This document shows positions 1 to 10,696 of a stretch of DNA of 64,000 nucleotides, piece by piece; the stretch's first letter is position 1, and the number at the start of each line of letters is the position of its first letter. A program made the position numbers and the translations under genes. The DNA is from Buxus sempervirens (Eukaryota > Streptophyta > Magnoliopsida > Buxales > Buxaceae). The stretch is from positions 10,520,205 to 10,584,204 of the forward strand of contig OX387184.1 in the NCBI GenBank assembly GCA_947561395.2, written 5' to 3'. The notes beneath the pieces are model-generated. The model made no database searches. It was not told the origin of the DNA and saw only the letters and a program-made list of their open reading frames with translations.

Positions 1-540
1 GATTTTCGGCGAAGACAAAACGAAAAGAGGAATGTCGCGAAAACCCTAAACCCTAGCTAAATGGCTTCCGCATTTCCGCTAAAACGAAATTTCCAAAAAT
101 TTTGAAAAATTTGTAATCGGGTAACCCGTCGGGTTGACGGGTTGTAATCGGGTTGACCCGATTTTGGACGGGTTGGGAAAACCTCAATCCGTACCCAACC
201 CAATTAATAAACGGGTCAACCCAACCCGTTTATAATCGGGTTGGTCGGGTTGACCCGTCGGGTCGGTTCGCTTTTTGCCGGCTCTAGGTTTTCCCAACCC
301 GATTATGACCCGATTTAAAAAAAAGTGGCATGAACCAACCTGATTAACCCCCAACCCGACCCAATTACCCCCCATCCTATTTTAATAATACTTTTTGAAA
401 AAATAAAAAATAAAAATGTATATAATTGGGTTGGGGTTTTCCCAACCCGCCATTAATCAGGTCAACTCAAACCCGACCCGTTTAACCTCAACCCGATTAC
501 GACCCAACCCAACCCAACTAGTTGCCAGCTCTAGTAAAAT
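1..540. repeat. GGGTTGACCCG low-complexity repeat with hAT-like ends
   Basis: From about 118 the DNA is built from overlapping GGGTTGACCCG, CCCAACCCG and related words on both strands. Two similar end motifs, TGCCGGCTCTAG near 278-288 and TGCCAGCTCTAG near 524-535, point the same way and resemble the termini of non-autonomous hAT elements of this composition. A matching opposite terminus was not found, so one truncated or two nested copies are possible. No gene is supported here. Confidence 0.5.
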
Positions 541-659
541 GTTACTAAAATTTAATTATTTTGATAAAGGTTTCTTAAAAGTTAAAACCTAGAACTTTGC
601 CAACTGAATGTTAATTATTTTCAAAAATATGACTAAAACGTAAGTTTCCCTTAAACCTT

Positions 660-775
660 TTAGTTAAATGGCGGGCTGAAGCCCGTTTGGCACGCGGGTG
701 GCATGGCCCGTCGAGCCGCATGCCCTATAATGGGGGCCTGGCACGGCCCGATAAGCACCCCTATAATCAACTCCA
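660..775. repeat. GGCCCG/CGGGCC-rich short repeat
   Basis: A roughly 110-base stretch of GGCCCG, GCCCGTTTGGCACG and GGCACGGCCCG words, locally far more GC-rich than its flanks. It looks like another dispersed non-autonomous element fragment. No termini or target duplication were recognised. Confidence 0.35.
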
Positions 776-1714
776 CTTATTGAAAGTACGAGAGAACCCA
801 TTTAAAACCTTTCAGGGGACCTAAATCGAGGGCTCTTTTCAAGGACCCGGTTCAAGGGTTCGGATGAGTTTTTTCTTACTGTCATCAAATCAGGTTAACA
901 GAACAGTTGTAAATTAGTTTTTGATGGTCTAAAGGGACAAAATGGTATTTTTTTGGATATATGTAAATTTGATCATTATTTGTATAAAAATATGCCCTGT
1001 TGGTCTTTCGTTCAACATTGGCTGGTCTTTCTTTCTTTTATTTTTGTTAAAGGTGACCAAATAATTTTCAAAGTTTTAACCTAATTGCGGGTGGAGATGC
1101 AGTATCTCAAAACCACCAAATACACGTGTGACTTGTGAATGATGATTAATCGAATGAAATCTTTTGTTATGTTTGCCTGAATTGGTATTATGTGTGATTG
1201 AGAGTGTTCAGTGTTTTTTCATTACCCTAAATGGAATGAAATTTTCTGCTATGTTTTAGTGAATTGTTCCCTGGTTTCGCATTTTTGTATGATTGTAAAT
1301 ATTTTAAGTATTGATAGTAAAATGCTCCACATGATAGTATCTCCTGACCAAAGCAGGGTGCAATTCATTAAAACATAACAGAAGATTTCATCTCGCTCTA
1401 AATGTTTCAAATGTGATCCACATGAAAATACACTGCTAATCTCGAGATGCTCCACATGGCCGGCCACATCTTATGATCACATCGGGACCAATTCATGCAA
1501 ACACAGCAAAAGATTTCAACCTGATGATAATAATTCTCGGGTGACACAGCAAAACCCCAAAATCACAATCCACAGTCTTCCATCTTTTATTTCTCAAAAA
1601 AAAAAAAAAAAAAGGAGAAAACAAAAATATATACAAGGACATCTGCGATGATCAACCAAACACAGAATATATAAAACGAAAAATAGAAAGGGAACTAATG
1701 GGCGACGAAAATCA

Positions 1715-1909
1715 TCAAAGGATTACACAGCGTGAAGAGGAGTGAGAGTCACTTTGAGTGGACTGATCGGCGTCAGGGTTGACGCCGGGCCACTCCCGAC
1801 ACATACAGTGTCCCCCTTGCTCGATTTGTTTATACACAGTAGCGACGTGCCTTCCACATCCACCCCATGTTGTCTTGCCACAGGATGTGCACCTCACTGC
1901 ATAACACAT
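1715..1909 (-). CDS. Small Cys-rich CGKTTWGGCGRH protein, copy 1 (64 aa)
   Basis: A 64-codon single-exon ORF. The reading frame extends four codons further upstream but only to a GTG, so the ATG at 1907-1909 is taken as the start. The protein has C2, C7-x2-C10, C18, H21 and C35-x-C37 around the signature CGKTTWGGCGRH, followed by CREWPGV and a Ser/Asp-rich tail. The cysteine spacing suggests a small zinc-ribbon-like fold. I recall similar short conserved plant proteins but cannot name a function. The paralogue at 16913-17107 keeps the same frame and length with few replacements, which argues for real coding. A TATA box lies about 65 bases upstream. MULE A sits about 170 bases upstream of the start, beyond the TATA box. 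Confidence 0.75.
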   Translation of the reverse strand: MCYAVRCTSCGKTTWGGCGRHVATVYKQIEQGGHCMCREWPGVNPDADQSTQSDSHSSSRCVIL

Positions 1910-1975
1910 CTCCTCGATCACCTTGCTTTCTCTTCCCTCTCCTTCCTCCTCTCCCCGGTGGAGATGCGTTGCTCC

Positions 1976-1983
1976 ATTATATA
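1976..1983 (-). promoter_or_regulatory. TATA box of the Cys-rich gene, copy 1
   Basis: Minus-strand TATATAAT lies about 65-75 bases upstream of the ATG at 1909. The equivalent position of copy 2 (17186-17193) also carries a TATA motif, so it has been kept in both paralogues. Confidence 0.55.
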
Positions 1984-2077
1984 GTGATTTAGGAGAAGTT
2001 TCCTAGAAATATATTATATTATATTATTTTTGAGTCCATTTCCCAAGGACTTTTTCTTTCCTTTAGTCCTTAGGAGG

Positions 2078-2852
2078 CAACCGATTTCGTCTCCGACGGT
2101 TCCTCCTACGGAACGTCCTACGTGCGTCCAGCGGGCGACACGCGTCCTCGCTCCCCTCCCTCTTATTTCGAACGGCAACGGCCTTCCGACCTCTCTTCCG
2201 TTACTTTTTTGAAGCCGTCCCGCGTCGTTCGAACCGGCTCGAACGTGATTACGAAACCTCGCCCATTTCAAAAATCCCTCCACCCATTTCACCTTCGCCA
2301 TTTTCGCTCGAACGTGATTCTAAAATCCCCCAAAATTTCAAAAAGCCCTCTCCCATTTCACCTCTGCCATTTTCATCTCCTGTGCGCATTGAACTGCAGG
2401 AGGGGACAGACGACGGAGAGATGTCATCTCTCACAGAAGATGAAAATGGCAGAGGTGCGCGAACAGCTCGAAGCACGTATAGAATCCCGTTGCCTCGTTC
2501 AACATCTCCTTGCGCCTTTTCAAAACCTAGTTCCCGACCTGGTATCCTCCCTCGATCTCTCTCTCAAGGTCATCTCTGCTTTCAATGGCCGCGAATATAC
2601 TCCCATCCAAGTCCCTCACTCTAACCCTAACAGCAACCCAAAAAATCCTCCGGAAAGCCTTCCATTCACACCGGAAAACCGCCCTAGACGATTCTCTGTC
2701 GAGCCTAAGACCACTCTGTCGAAGAGCAGTAACCGAAGAGCAGTAACCGGAGACCCTCACCCGATGCGGCTACAGGTCTTCGACCTGATCCCCAGAAATC
2801 GCCCATTGATGGGAGTGGAAGTCCATTATCCATTGTTCGAACAATGGTCGCT
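2078..2852 (+). repeat. MULE A left terminal inverted repeat
   Basis: It begins CAACCGATTTCGTCTCCGAC and matches the reverse complement of 6501-7307 throughout. Differences include a 14-bp tandem duplication here (GAAGAGCAGTAACC twice, near 2716-2745) that is single in the right arm. A perfect 18-bp palindrome, CCATTGTTCGAACAATGG, lies at its inner edge (2830-2847). Confidence 0.9.
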
Positions 2853-2925
2853 GTCTGCCTTTTGGAAAGGGTACCCTTCAAGCGATCAAAATCTGAGAAA
2901 TCCTGCAAAGCATGAGGTCTTCTAA
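2440..2925 (+). other. ORF carried inside the MULE A TIR (origin unknown)
   Basis: From the ATG at 2440 an open frame begins MKMAEVREQLEARIESRC and continues through LVQHLLAPFQNLVPDLVSSL into a Pro/Asn/Ser-rich stretch, ending beyond the TIR. The mirror copy lies in the right TIR on the minus strand, but its frame differs at the 14-bp duplication, so only about the first 95 residues are shared. The leading helical segment loosely resembles the N-terminus of group III WRKY factors, with no WRKYGQK or zinc finger. It may be a captured exon that became part of the TIR, or a chance ORF. Confidence 0.3.
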
Positions 2926-3171
2926 AACCCCAGTAAGTAACTTTTGATTATTTCAACTTTCTTTGAGTCATTTTTAGTCGCCCAATCTAAAACGATGAGA
3001 TGGAGAAAAATATGGAAGAAATTGATAAATGGGTCTTTTGTTTTGGTTCGTATTAGGGAGATATCAAAGATAATTTGTTTCTCTTATGGAAATATAAATG
3101 GGGTTCCGTTGTCTTTTCCATTTTTACTTAGGGTTTTACTGATTGATGATTTGGAACTCTGTTTGCAGGCG

Positions 3172-3243
3172 GTTATCAATTATGGTGCATCTTGGTATGT
3201 CATGGCTTCTCAGACCCTCCTAATCTTTTACATTTTCTCTTGA
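3172..3243 (+). pseudogene. Thioredoxin-like fragment (TRX-like 3-3 type), degenerate
   Basis: Right after a plausible 3' splice site (TTTGCAG) the frame reads AVINYGASWYVMASQTLL. Plant thioredoxin-like 3-3 proteins have an exon starting with VVINYGASWC followed by the second active-site cysteine. Here the first cysteine is Tyr and the second appears to be Ala, so no redox centre would remain. The match is one short exon only and could be coincidental. Its placement among other captured fragments makes capture plausible. Confidence 0.4.
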
Positions 3244-4460
3244 GGAGTCAATTTAGATGAATATTAGTTCTCCTTTAATGTACTCTTTTGTAATATAGAT
3301 TTGTTAGGGAGCTTATGGTGGAGAAAATGGTATAATGAACTTGCTAGTTGCATCCAAGAGATGGGGACCAATGAATCCCGGCAATATTGTCCTGTTTAGT
3401 AATCCATTTTTTCAGAAGCCTGGAGGGATAACTTGGTTTGGTGTGGAAAAAAATATAGGAACAGAAGGTGCTCGATGTGGCAACTTTGAGAGCATTAGAT
3501 GGTTGATATATAAATTTTAGATTTATATGGGTATTCTAGTTAAAAGATCGTTCCTTTTTTTTTTCTAAGAAGCATTGGTGATAATAGATGCACATGGAAA
3601 CAAGCTACAATGTTTATGGCTAATTTTATTAGTGCCAGGGGTATTTAACTCTTGAATCTGAATTAGGCTCTGTCTGGATGAGATTAGAAGAGTAGGTTTC
3701 TATTCAGCTAAACTTTAGTTCAGGGGACACTGTCAATCAAGATTGGTTCTGGCAATCTGGATTTATTTTGACATCGATCCAATTTTCTGTATTAGTCTCT
3801 AGAAACTATCGGGAAACTTAGTATCATCATTAACCATAACTAGGTGTAACGGATGTGTAAAATCATGGTACATGAGAGGCATGTTTCAATTTAGGACTTT
3901 AGTGGCTAATAATTATGAAAATTTTCTCACAGTTGTTTTTGGCATGGGAATTAGTGACTCCTGATCGATAAGGGACTTCCTATGTTAAAGTTGTATTCTT
4001 TATGATATACAAAAATCTTATTCTCCAATGAAAATTTTCTTTTATAGTGCTGCGATTATGAAAAATCTCATGATATATTGCTATGCTGTCCTATTATTCT
4101 AATAGGCTTTATTCTCCAATGAACTCTAAGCAATATATCATAACTCAAATGTTGCTCAAACACTGCACTCGTTACATACTCCCTGTTTCCTGGTATTGCA
4201 TTCATGGTACTTTTTTTTCTTATGCCTGCATAGAAGAAATGCTAGTGAGTGGTCCATCAGAAGTAGAAATTGTAAAAATAACTAGATTTATGAAGTACAA
4301 ATTTGACAGCAAGTTGCAGGACTTTGATGTTAAACACTCCAAATTTCAGTAGATTTTATATAAAATTGTGATGTTTCTTGGTTGCTCTTTGGGCTTTTAT
4401 TCTTGAGGATTTTAAATTTCAGTAGATTTTAACATCATTCATCTGACCTCTATGTTTTAG

Positions 4461-4704
4461 GTGGTAAACGTACGCTAAAGCTTCCTCCAGAACTTGGCTA
4501 TGGCATGAGAGGTGCAAGTTGTAAAGGAGGTAAGCTTTCTATGGGATATTGTGCAGACGGGTATATGGACGCCAAAAGTTGCGTGTATGATCCACGCTAG
4601 GACTTAAATAACTCTCACATACTGGTTTAAATGGTGCAGGTTCTTGTATCATTCCTCTGGACTCGGTTCTTCTGTTTGATGTGGAATTTATTGGAAAAGC
4701 GTGA
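4461..4704 (+). pseudogene. Captured 3' end of chloroplast FKBP13-like gene (two exons)
   Basis: Two exons with intact splice signals encode the C-terminus of a thylakoid-lumen FKBP13-type peptidyl-prolyl isomerase. Exon 4461-4529 follows TTTTAG and ends at GTAAGC; it reads GGKRTLKLPPELGYGMRGAS then CKGG. Exon 4640-4704 follows GTGCAG; it reads SCIIPLDSVLLFDVEFIGKA then stop. This is the last third of the FKBP fold, including the family's Cys pair and GKA ending. No earlier exons are recognisable upstream, so the transit peptide and most of the domain are missing. Retained introns point to DNA-level capture, not reverse transcription. Confidence 0.85.
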
Positions 4705-5002
4705 GAATCCCCTCTCCTTGCATATCTGATCAAGTTATTGCTTCCACAAATCTGCTTTGGAATTGTATGACATTTTTGTAATTAAAATGAAAGAATGGAT
4801 GGGTACATAGATTGTAAATGAGAAGAAACCACTTTATGACTTGTCTGGTATAGAAAGAGACCAATCCGAGAGCCAAGGATGATACCAAGGAAAAAGGAAC
4901 TAAAATTTTAATCATATAATGGTATTTTCTTGGTAATGCATGCTTTGGTATACTGTAGAATAACCCCATCCTCCTCGCAACTGACCAGCTACAGCATCCA
5001 GT

Positions 5003-5540
5003 TATCTCTCATTGCCGATAGTCTTCTACAACCTCACTAAGAATGAGCAACAGGGGCTTATAGCTCTTGAGATCCTGCCTTATGATGATATTATCATTCT
5101 CAATTTGACTGAGAAAATTAACTCCAGCAAAAGTTGCACATACTTCTCTTCCCTCCCACAGAACCTCCTATGCCATTACAATTATGTTATGAAGGCTGAC
5201 GACGATGATTTCTTTAAGATGTGCTCAGTTGGCTTTGTCTCTCAGGCCATTGCCCAGAACAGACCTGTAATATGGCCTTGTCGTCTCTTGAAATAGCCAA
5301 AACCCTTTTGTGGAATGCATGTCTTGGAAAGGCGTTAAATGGATTGGGAAATCTGGTATACCAGAAATTGACATACAGGGACCAGAGGATAAATTGGTCG
5401 GAAAATGGTTGAGGAAGGCAAATAAGGAACGAAGGTGCTCACACAAGTTTATACCAGATACCATAGTGGTTCACCGTCTCAAAAAGATGGGATCATCGGC
5501 TGCAATGTGTTAATAATTTACAACGTTACCAAGGAGCTTA
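5003..5540 (+). pseudogene. Captured GT31 glycosyltransferase fragment
   Basis: The first part, about 5012-5295, reads VFYNLTKNEQQGLIALEILP, DDIIILNLTE, YFSSLP and VMKADDDDFF. This is the core of GT31 beta-1,3-galactosyltransferases, with the acidic metal-binding motif preserved. The second part, about 5310-5540 in another frame, reads MSWKGVKWIGKSGIPEID, GPEDKLVGKWL, HKFIPDTIVVHRLKK and, past a stop, YNVTKELK. These are the C-terminal family motifs, including the GPED block. The MSGMG-type segment between them is largely missing. With a frame break and stops no full enzyme can be made. It lies on the same strand as the FKBP13 piece, about 300 bases downstream. Confidence 0.75.
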
Positions 5541-6053
5541 AGAACACCAATCTCTACCATATCTTATCGAATCAGACTTAAAAACCTGTTATATTCATCG
5601 TTCTCATTAGCAGGTCTCAACTTGAGAATCACAGTTTTCATTTAAATTATAACTGTACTAGTTTTTATTTTTCCTACTAAGCTGTATCGATTATTTTCTA
5701 TAATGCAAATTGGAGAACATATTTAAGATATTACGATCTGGACAGCCAGACCGGGAATTAGTTTTTTCCAGTTCTATCTCAGCTTCATTCTCCAGTAGAA
5801 ACTCTTCCTAACAAAAGTTCTTAGAAGGGACACTTGTCTGCTTTGTTTGCATAACATATTTATTCACAGGAAGCTCTCGCAAGACCACACTCATGAACAA
5901 AATTTAACACCATTAACTACAATATCTCTACATTAATATTACAAGTAATAACTTACAACAGATTAGGAGGAATTGATGGGAATGGAAGGCTTCCAATTGT
6001 AGATACAATTTTGAACTACTTAAAATTATAGCAAGAGATAGTTCAAAAGTATA

Positions 6054-6428
<375 letters not shown>

Positions 6429-6500
6429 TCATCTTAGTTCTTTATTCAATAATACATGCAATACCAAGTTGAACTCAACATAGCGTCCCCTCCGCAACAT

Positions 6501-7307
6501 AGCGACCATTGTTCGAACAATGGATAATGGACTTCCACTCCCATCAATGGGCGATTTCTGGGGATCAGGTCGAAGACCTGTAGCCGCATTGGGTGAGGGT
6601 CTCCGGTTACTGCTCTTCGACAGAGTGGTCTTAGGCTCGACAGAGAATCGTCTAGGGCGGTTTTCCGGTGTGAATGGAAGGCTTTCCGGAGGATTTTTTG
6701 GGTTGCTGTTAGGGTTAGAGTGAGGGACTTGGATGGGAGTATATTCGCGGCCATTGAAAGCAGAGATGACCTTGAGAGAGAGATCGAGGGAGGATACCAG
6801 GTCGGGAACTAGGTTTTGAAAAGGCGCAAGGAGATGTTGAACGAGGCAACGGGATTCTATACGTGCTTCGAGCTGTTCGCGCACCTCTGCCATTTTCATC
6901 TTCTGTGAGAGATGACATCTCTCCGTCGTCTGTCCCCTCCTGCAGTTCAATGCGCACAGGAGATGAAAATGGCAGAGGTGAAATGGAAGAGAGGGGTTTT
7001 TGAAATTTTGGGGGATTTTAAAATCACGTTCGAGCGAAAATGGCGAAGGTGAAATGGGTGGAGGGATTTTTGAAATGGGGAAATGGCGAAGGTGAAATGG
7101 GTGGAGGGATTTTTGAAATGGGCGAGGTTTCGTAATCACGTTCGAGCCGGCTCGAACGACGCGGGACGGCTTCGAAAAAGTAACGGAAGAGAGGTCGGAA
7201 GGCCGTTGCCGTTCGAAATATAAGAGAGGGGGAGCGAGGACGCGTGTCGCACGTTGGGCGTACGTAGGACGCTCCGCAGGAGGAACCGTCGGAGACGAAA
7301 TCGGTTG
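6501..7307 (-). repeat. MULE A right terminal inverted repeat
   Basis: Reverse complement of 2078-2852, ending at CGGTTG next to the target duplication at 7308-7316. It is longer than the left arm mainly because of a tandem duplication of about 43 bases (GGCGAAGGTGAAATGGGTGG twice, near 7040-7125). The 18-bp palindrome is at 6506-6523. Confidence 0.9.
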
Positions 7308-7311
7308 CTTA

Positions 7312-7805
7312 GGAGGTTGTTAAGATGGCGACACGCATCCCATCTACTTATTTATTCACAAAGAAAAAATTAAACGCCGTATTCAATCCTTCACCCAAGC
7401 TGTCTCCCGTCCTCTGCAAGTGCCAACGCTTACCTTCGGCTCGTCATCAAGCCAACATCTTGTCCCTTCTCTGCGTGGGTTCTTGCTTTTCTGCAAAGTA
7501 CAATGACGCAGTTACCATGGATCGAGTCTTGTAGTTTGCAGAGGAGTCTCTTCTTTACATAAGTTCTTTCTTCTTTGCAGACTACCTACAATGACTGACA
7601 AAGTTACTACTACCTACAATGACTGACAAAGTTACTAAGGAGAGTCATTTTAGTTTGTAGAGCAAGAACCCGTGAAAAAGTGACGATACATATGTTGGCT
7701 TGATGAGGAGCCAAAGGGAGGTTTTTTCAGAGGACAGGAGAGAGTGAATGGAGGAAAGATTGAGGCTGAATTTTTAATTTGGGAAGTAAAAGCTAACAAC
7801 CTAAC
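7312..7805. repeat. Long imperfect hairpin, copy 1
   Basis: An imperfect inverted repeat of about 0.5 kb centred near 7555. The outer ends are AGGTTGTTA and TAACAACCT. Inner matched blocks include TCATCAAGCCAACAT against ATGTTGGCTTGATGA, GGGTTCTTGC against GCAAGAACCC, and GTAGTTTGCAG against CTTTGCAGACTAC around the loop. The same structure exists in copy 2. It could be a MITE-like foldback or a transcribed hairpin that yields small RNAs. The short ORF that starts at 7325 lies in its left arm and is probably incidental. Confidence 0.65.
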
Positions 7806-8108
7806 GTCCACAGAAGAGTCCTAGACTAGTGTTTAAATATCATATTTGGACCATTTGATATACATAGTTACACCTGTACTAATCAGTTTAGAGTTTTAAG
7901 TGCAACGGCATTTAACAAGGGGGCACGTTGAAAAAAAGGGGATGCATGTTGCATCCTATCAACGTCTTGGACTAAAATTTTTGTAAAGTTTTATTTGCAA
8001 TCAAATGTCAATTGTAGATGGTTTCAAAGCAGACGGAGTAAAAGATACCTATTCACACAATAGAAGCGCTTTCCATTTTAAAAAGATTCGATACCATCAA
8101 CACTAGAG

Positions 8109-8285
8109 GTGTAAGTAGGGTGGGCTGGGCTAGGTTTTAACAAGTTCGGGCTTAACCTAAGGTAAAATTAGTTAGCCCAAACTTAGCTCAACCCGCCCTA
8201 AACCCAAATTGCTTGAACCCAAACCCAACCCTAAAACTATTTCTTGAGTTCGAGCTGGGTTCGGGCTGGCTCAAACTTCTCTTCC
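8109..8285. repeat. GGGCTGGGCT/AACCCAAA hAT-like remnant, copy 1
   Basis: It begins TAGAGGTGTAAGTAGGGTGG and continues in GGGCTGGGCT, GTTCGGGC and CCCAAACCCAACCC words. This composition and start are typical of non-autonomous hAT elements. It is present at the same place in copy 2 (about 18435-18600), so it pre-dates the duplication. Confidence 0.45.
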
Positions 8286-8690
8286 AACGTAGTACATTTC
8301 AATGTAACTAGTGGATCCCACATTCAAATGAATAGAGAACATATAAGAAGTTCAAATATATAGGATAAAATCTTGAGTCATTTGGAGATCTATCATTATC
8401 TTGACACAATTTGGAGATCAAATTACAATAAATTTCAATTAAGAGAGCAATAATGCATTCATTGGCTTTCTAATCAAATTGATACACAAAATGAAACAAT
8501 GACACTACATGCTGGTAATAACTCAAAAAATTTTAACTATCAGAGGAGACCATTGTACATGAATGAATCAGAATGCTAAACAAAAAAAGAAAAAGTCTTA
8601 TTCAGTATCTCTTGTAGTTTAACGTCAACTTTTTGAGTTCTCAGTTAATAACTAAAAAAATAATTTGAATTAACACCCTTTGACCTGCTA

Positions 8691-10262
8691 ATAGCTACTT
8701 CTTGCTAGACCAGGTACTGGAGGTGGCTCTGGGGAAACTTTCGTAGAAAGCAAGGCATATCCTCCACAATTGTTGTCTACCATCTTTGTTATTTCCTAAA
8801 AGTTTATCCTTGTTTCCTTTTTTCCTTTTTTTTCTTTTCCCTGATGTAGAAAAAATCAAAACAATAAAAGAACAGGATTAATTTTTTCAAGTTGATAAAG
8901 AATCACTATTGAGTTCCCCTGAAATTTAAGAAATAATTCACAAAAAGAAATAAGAAGAAAAATAAAGATATAAATTTTCCAATTTCAGTATTATATGTCT
9001 GCCAACAAATGCAATATAAATGACCTTGATCTATTGAGGAATGCAAGAAAATTTGAATTAAAAATATTATAGAAAAATTAAATCTTAAGCTAAACATAAG
9101 ATTGGCAGTTGATATGGCATTCGATAGACGATACTCTATCGAAAAGCAGCGCTTCTTTGTCGCTTTACTTTGGTCAACCGTTATAGTATTAAGAAATCCC
9201 TTCTTAATGGATGTTAGGGGATGACTGCAGAAAGTTTATGTGGTTTCTCATACCAAATAAATCCTGGAAATGGATCTAACTTTCCTGTGAAAAATAAATG
9301 TTCTAGGAAATAATCAAAGAAGAGATTCACAACACACACATGATTTCAATCTAACTCCAGTAAATGTTTTCCAGCCTTTTGACCGAGTATGATAGGTTAG
9401 ATGGTTAATTAAGACAAACCAAACAAATGGTTCAACTTCGGTAAAAACTACAGATAAATTCAGTCACAGTTTTATTGTAAAGCTCCGGGCCTTAAGATGA
9501 CAAACAAAAAGAAATGATCACATTCTAAGGTCAGACACTAAAAGTTGGCAAGTTGAAATTTATGCTTTTTGCTGCTGTAAGAATCATATAACTTGTATGT
9601 ATGGCCAATGATCATATCTCTTCCAAAGGAAATAGTTGTATCAGAAGTATGTACGTTAATACATCTGATCAAAACCAAAAAATGAAGCAGATTAGGAAAA
9701 AGGAAATCATAATATGGTGTATTAATTGCCGATTTATATTAAGGTCTATATCATATTTCTTTTGCTCGATCAGTTTTGATTTCCAGAAATTTGGATATCT
9801 GAGTAGAGTTTTCCTAGTTCAAGCCATAAACTGAGCAGCATTCTGCGTAAAACAAACCTTCTACGAAACTCAGAGAGAAGAATTCTTAGATTCAAAGTGT
9901 TTGAGATACACTTCCAACTACTAGAACCATCAACAAAGAATGCCTCATCAATCCAGAACAGTGCCTTCGTCCAAAACCCTAAGAAGCTTTGTCCGGCTTT
10001 AGAATGTTGGTGTTATATATGCAAAAAAAGGTTCGTTGTCAGGTAAAAATTGAAATTTGGAATAGGGCGGTACATTTGGTCAAAAATAGGGGCTGACGGA
10101 AAAGTTGGGCTGACGGAAAGTTTATTTGCCCGTTAACGTAATTCGGTTGAGCCTATCATTTGAGGGGACAAAAGTTATAGGACACGTGGAAGCATCATGT
10201 CGATCCTGCATAACAGCCTGTAGATAGAGGCTATATAGTCCGCTATCCGTAAATTGAGGGCT
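8691..10262. other. Spacer between the two duplicated segments
   Basis: AT-rich DNA with no supported gene, RNA gene or recognisable element. Only short ORFs without family resemblance occur. Homology to copy 2 resumes at about 10250 with TAAATTGAGGGCTCC. Confidence 0.6.
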
Positions 10263-10271
10263 CCTTTCAGG

Positions 10272-10397
10272 TAAATGGGATCCCATACAACCTTTATCTG
10301 CAAACCAAAATGCAGCCCAACCACGATTGCGATAGGTGTCCGCTCGCTTTTGAACATAACGGGTTGTATGGGACTAACGGAAACGGAGCTTACGCGT
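10272..10397 (+). repeat. MULE B left terminal inverted repeat
   Basis: Begins TAAATGGGATCCCATACAAC. It matches the reverse complement of 15963-16094 nearly base for base, up to GAGCTTAC. Confidence 0.85.
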
Positions 10398-10489
10398 TGA
10401 AATCCGTCAACGTCGCTCACCCCATTTTCTCTCTCTTCTAAGTTGTAGAGGGAAAACTTCCCTCCAAAAAACAATCTGAGCGAGAGAAA

Positions 10490-10552
10490 TTTTGGGACTC
10501 TCTGAGGTCGCAAGCTCAAAGAAAATTTGGGACTCTCTGAGGTCGCAAACCC
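10490..10552. repeat. Short tandem duplication inside MULE B
   Basis: TTTGGGACTCTCTGAGGTCG followed by CAA occurs twice, about 35 bases apart. It lies between the left TIR and the nested LTR. Confidence 0.7.
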
Positions 10553-10696
10553 ATTGCTAATATTCTTGAGCTGCGTTCAAAGATCTTCAAACGTCGAATT
10601 CAGGTTTACAAAGAACACCGGAAGGTTCTTCGCGTTGTATTGGCTGCATCCTCTGTTTAATAGATTGGTTTGAGGATCGGCAATCGATGGAGTAAG

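Noticed and set aside
45-56. CCCTAAACCCTAG, resembling plant telomere repeat
   Set aside because: Only about two units; such interstitial words are common in plant promoters and give no evidence of a telomere.
2122-2925. 267-codon frame across the left TIR as one gene
   Set aside because: The right TIR does not keep the same frame beyond the 14-bp duplication, and the first part is not open in the other arm from the same start.
7325-7534. ORF starting MATRIPSTYLF and its paralogue at 17296-17565
   Set aside because: Partly conserved between duplicates but located in the left arm of the long hairpin. The C-termini differ completely and no family is recognised, so it is not called as a gene.
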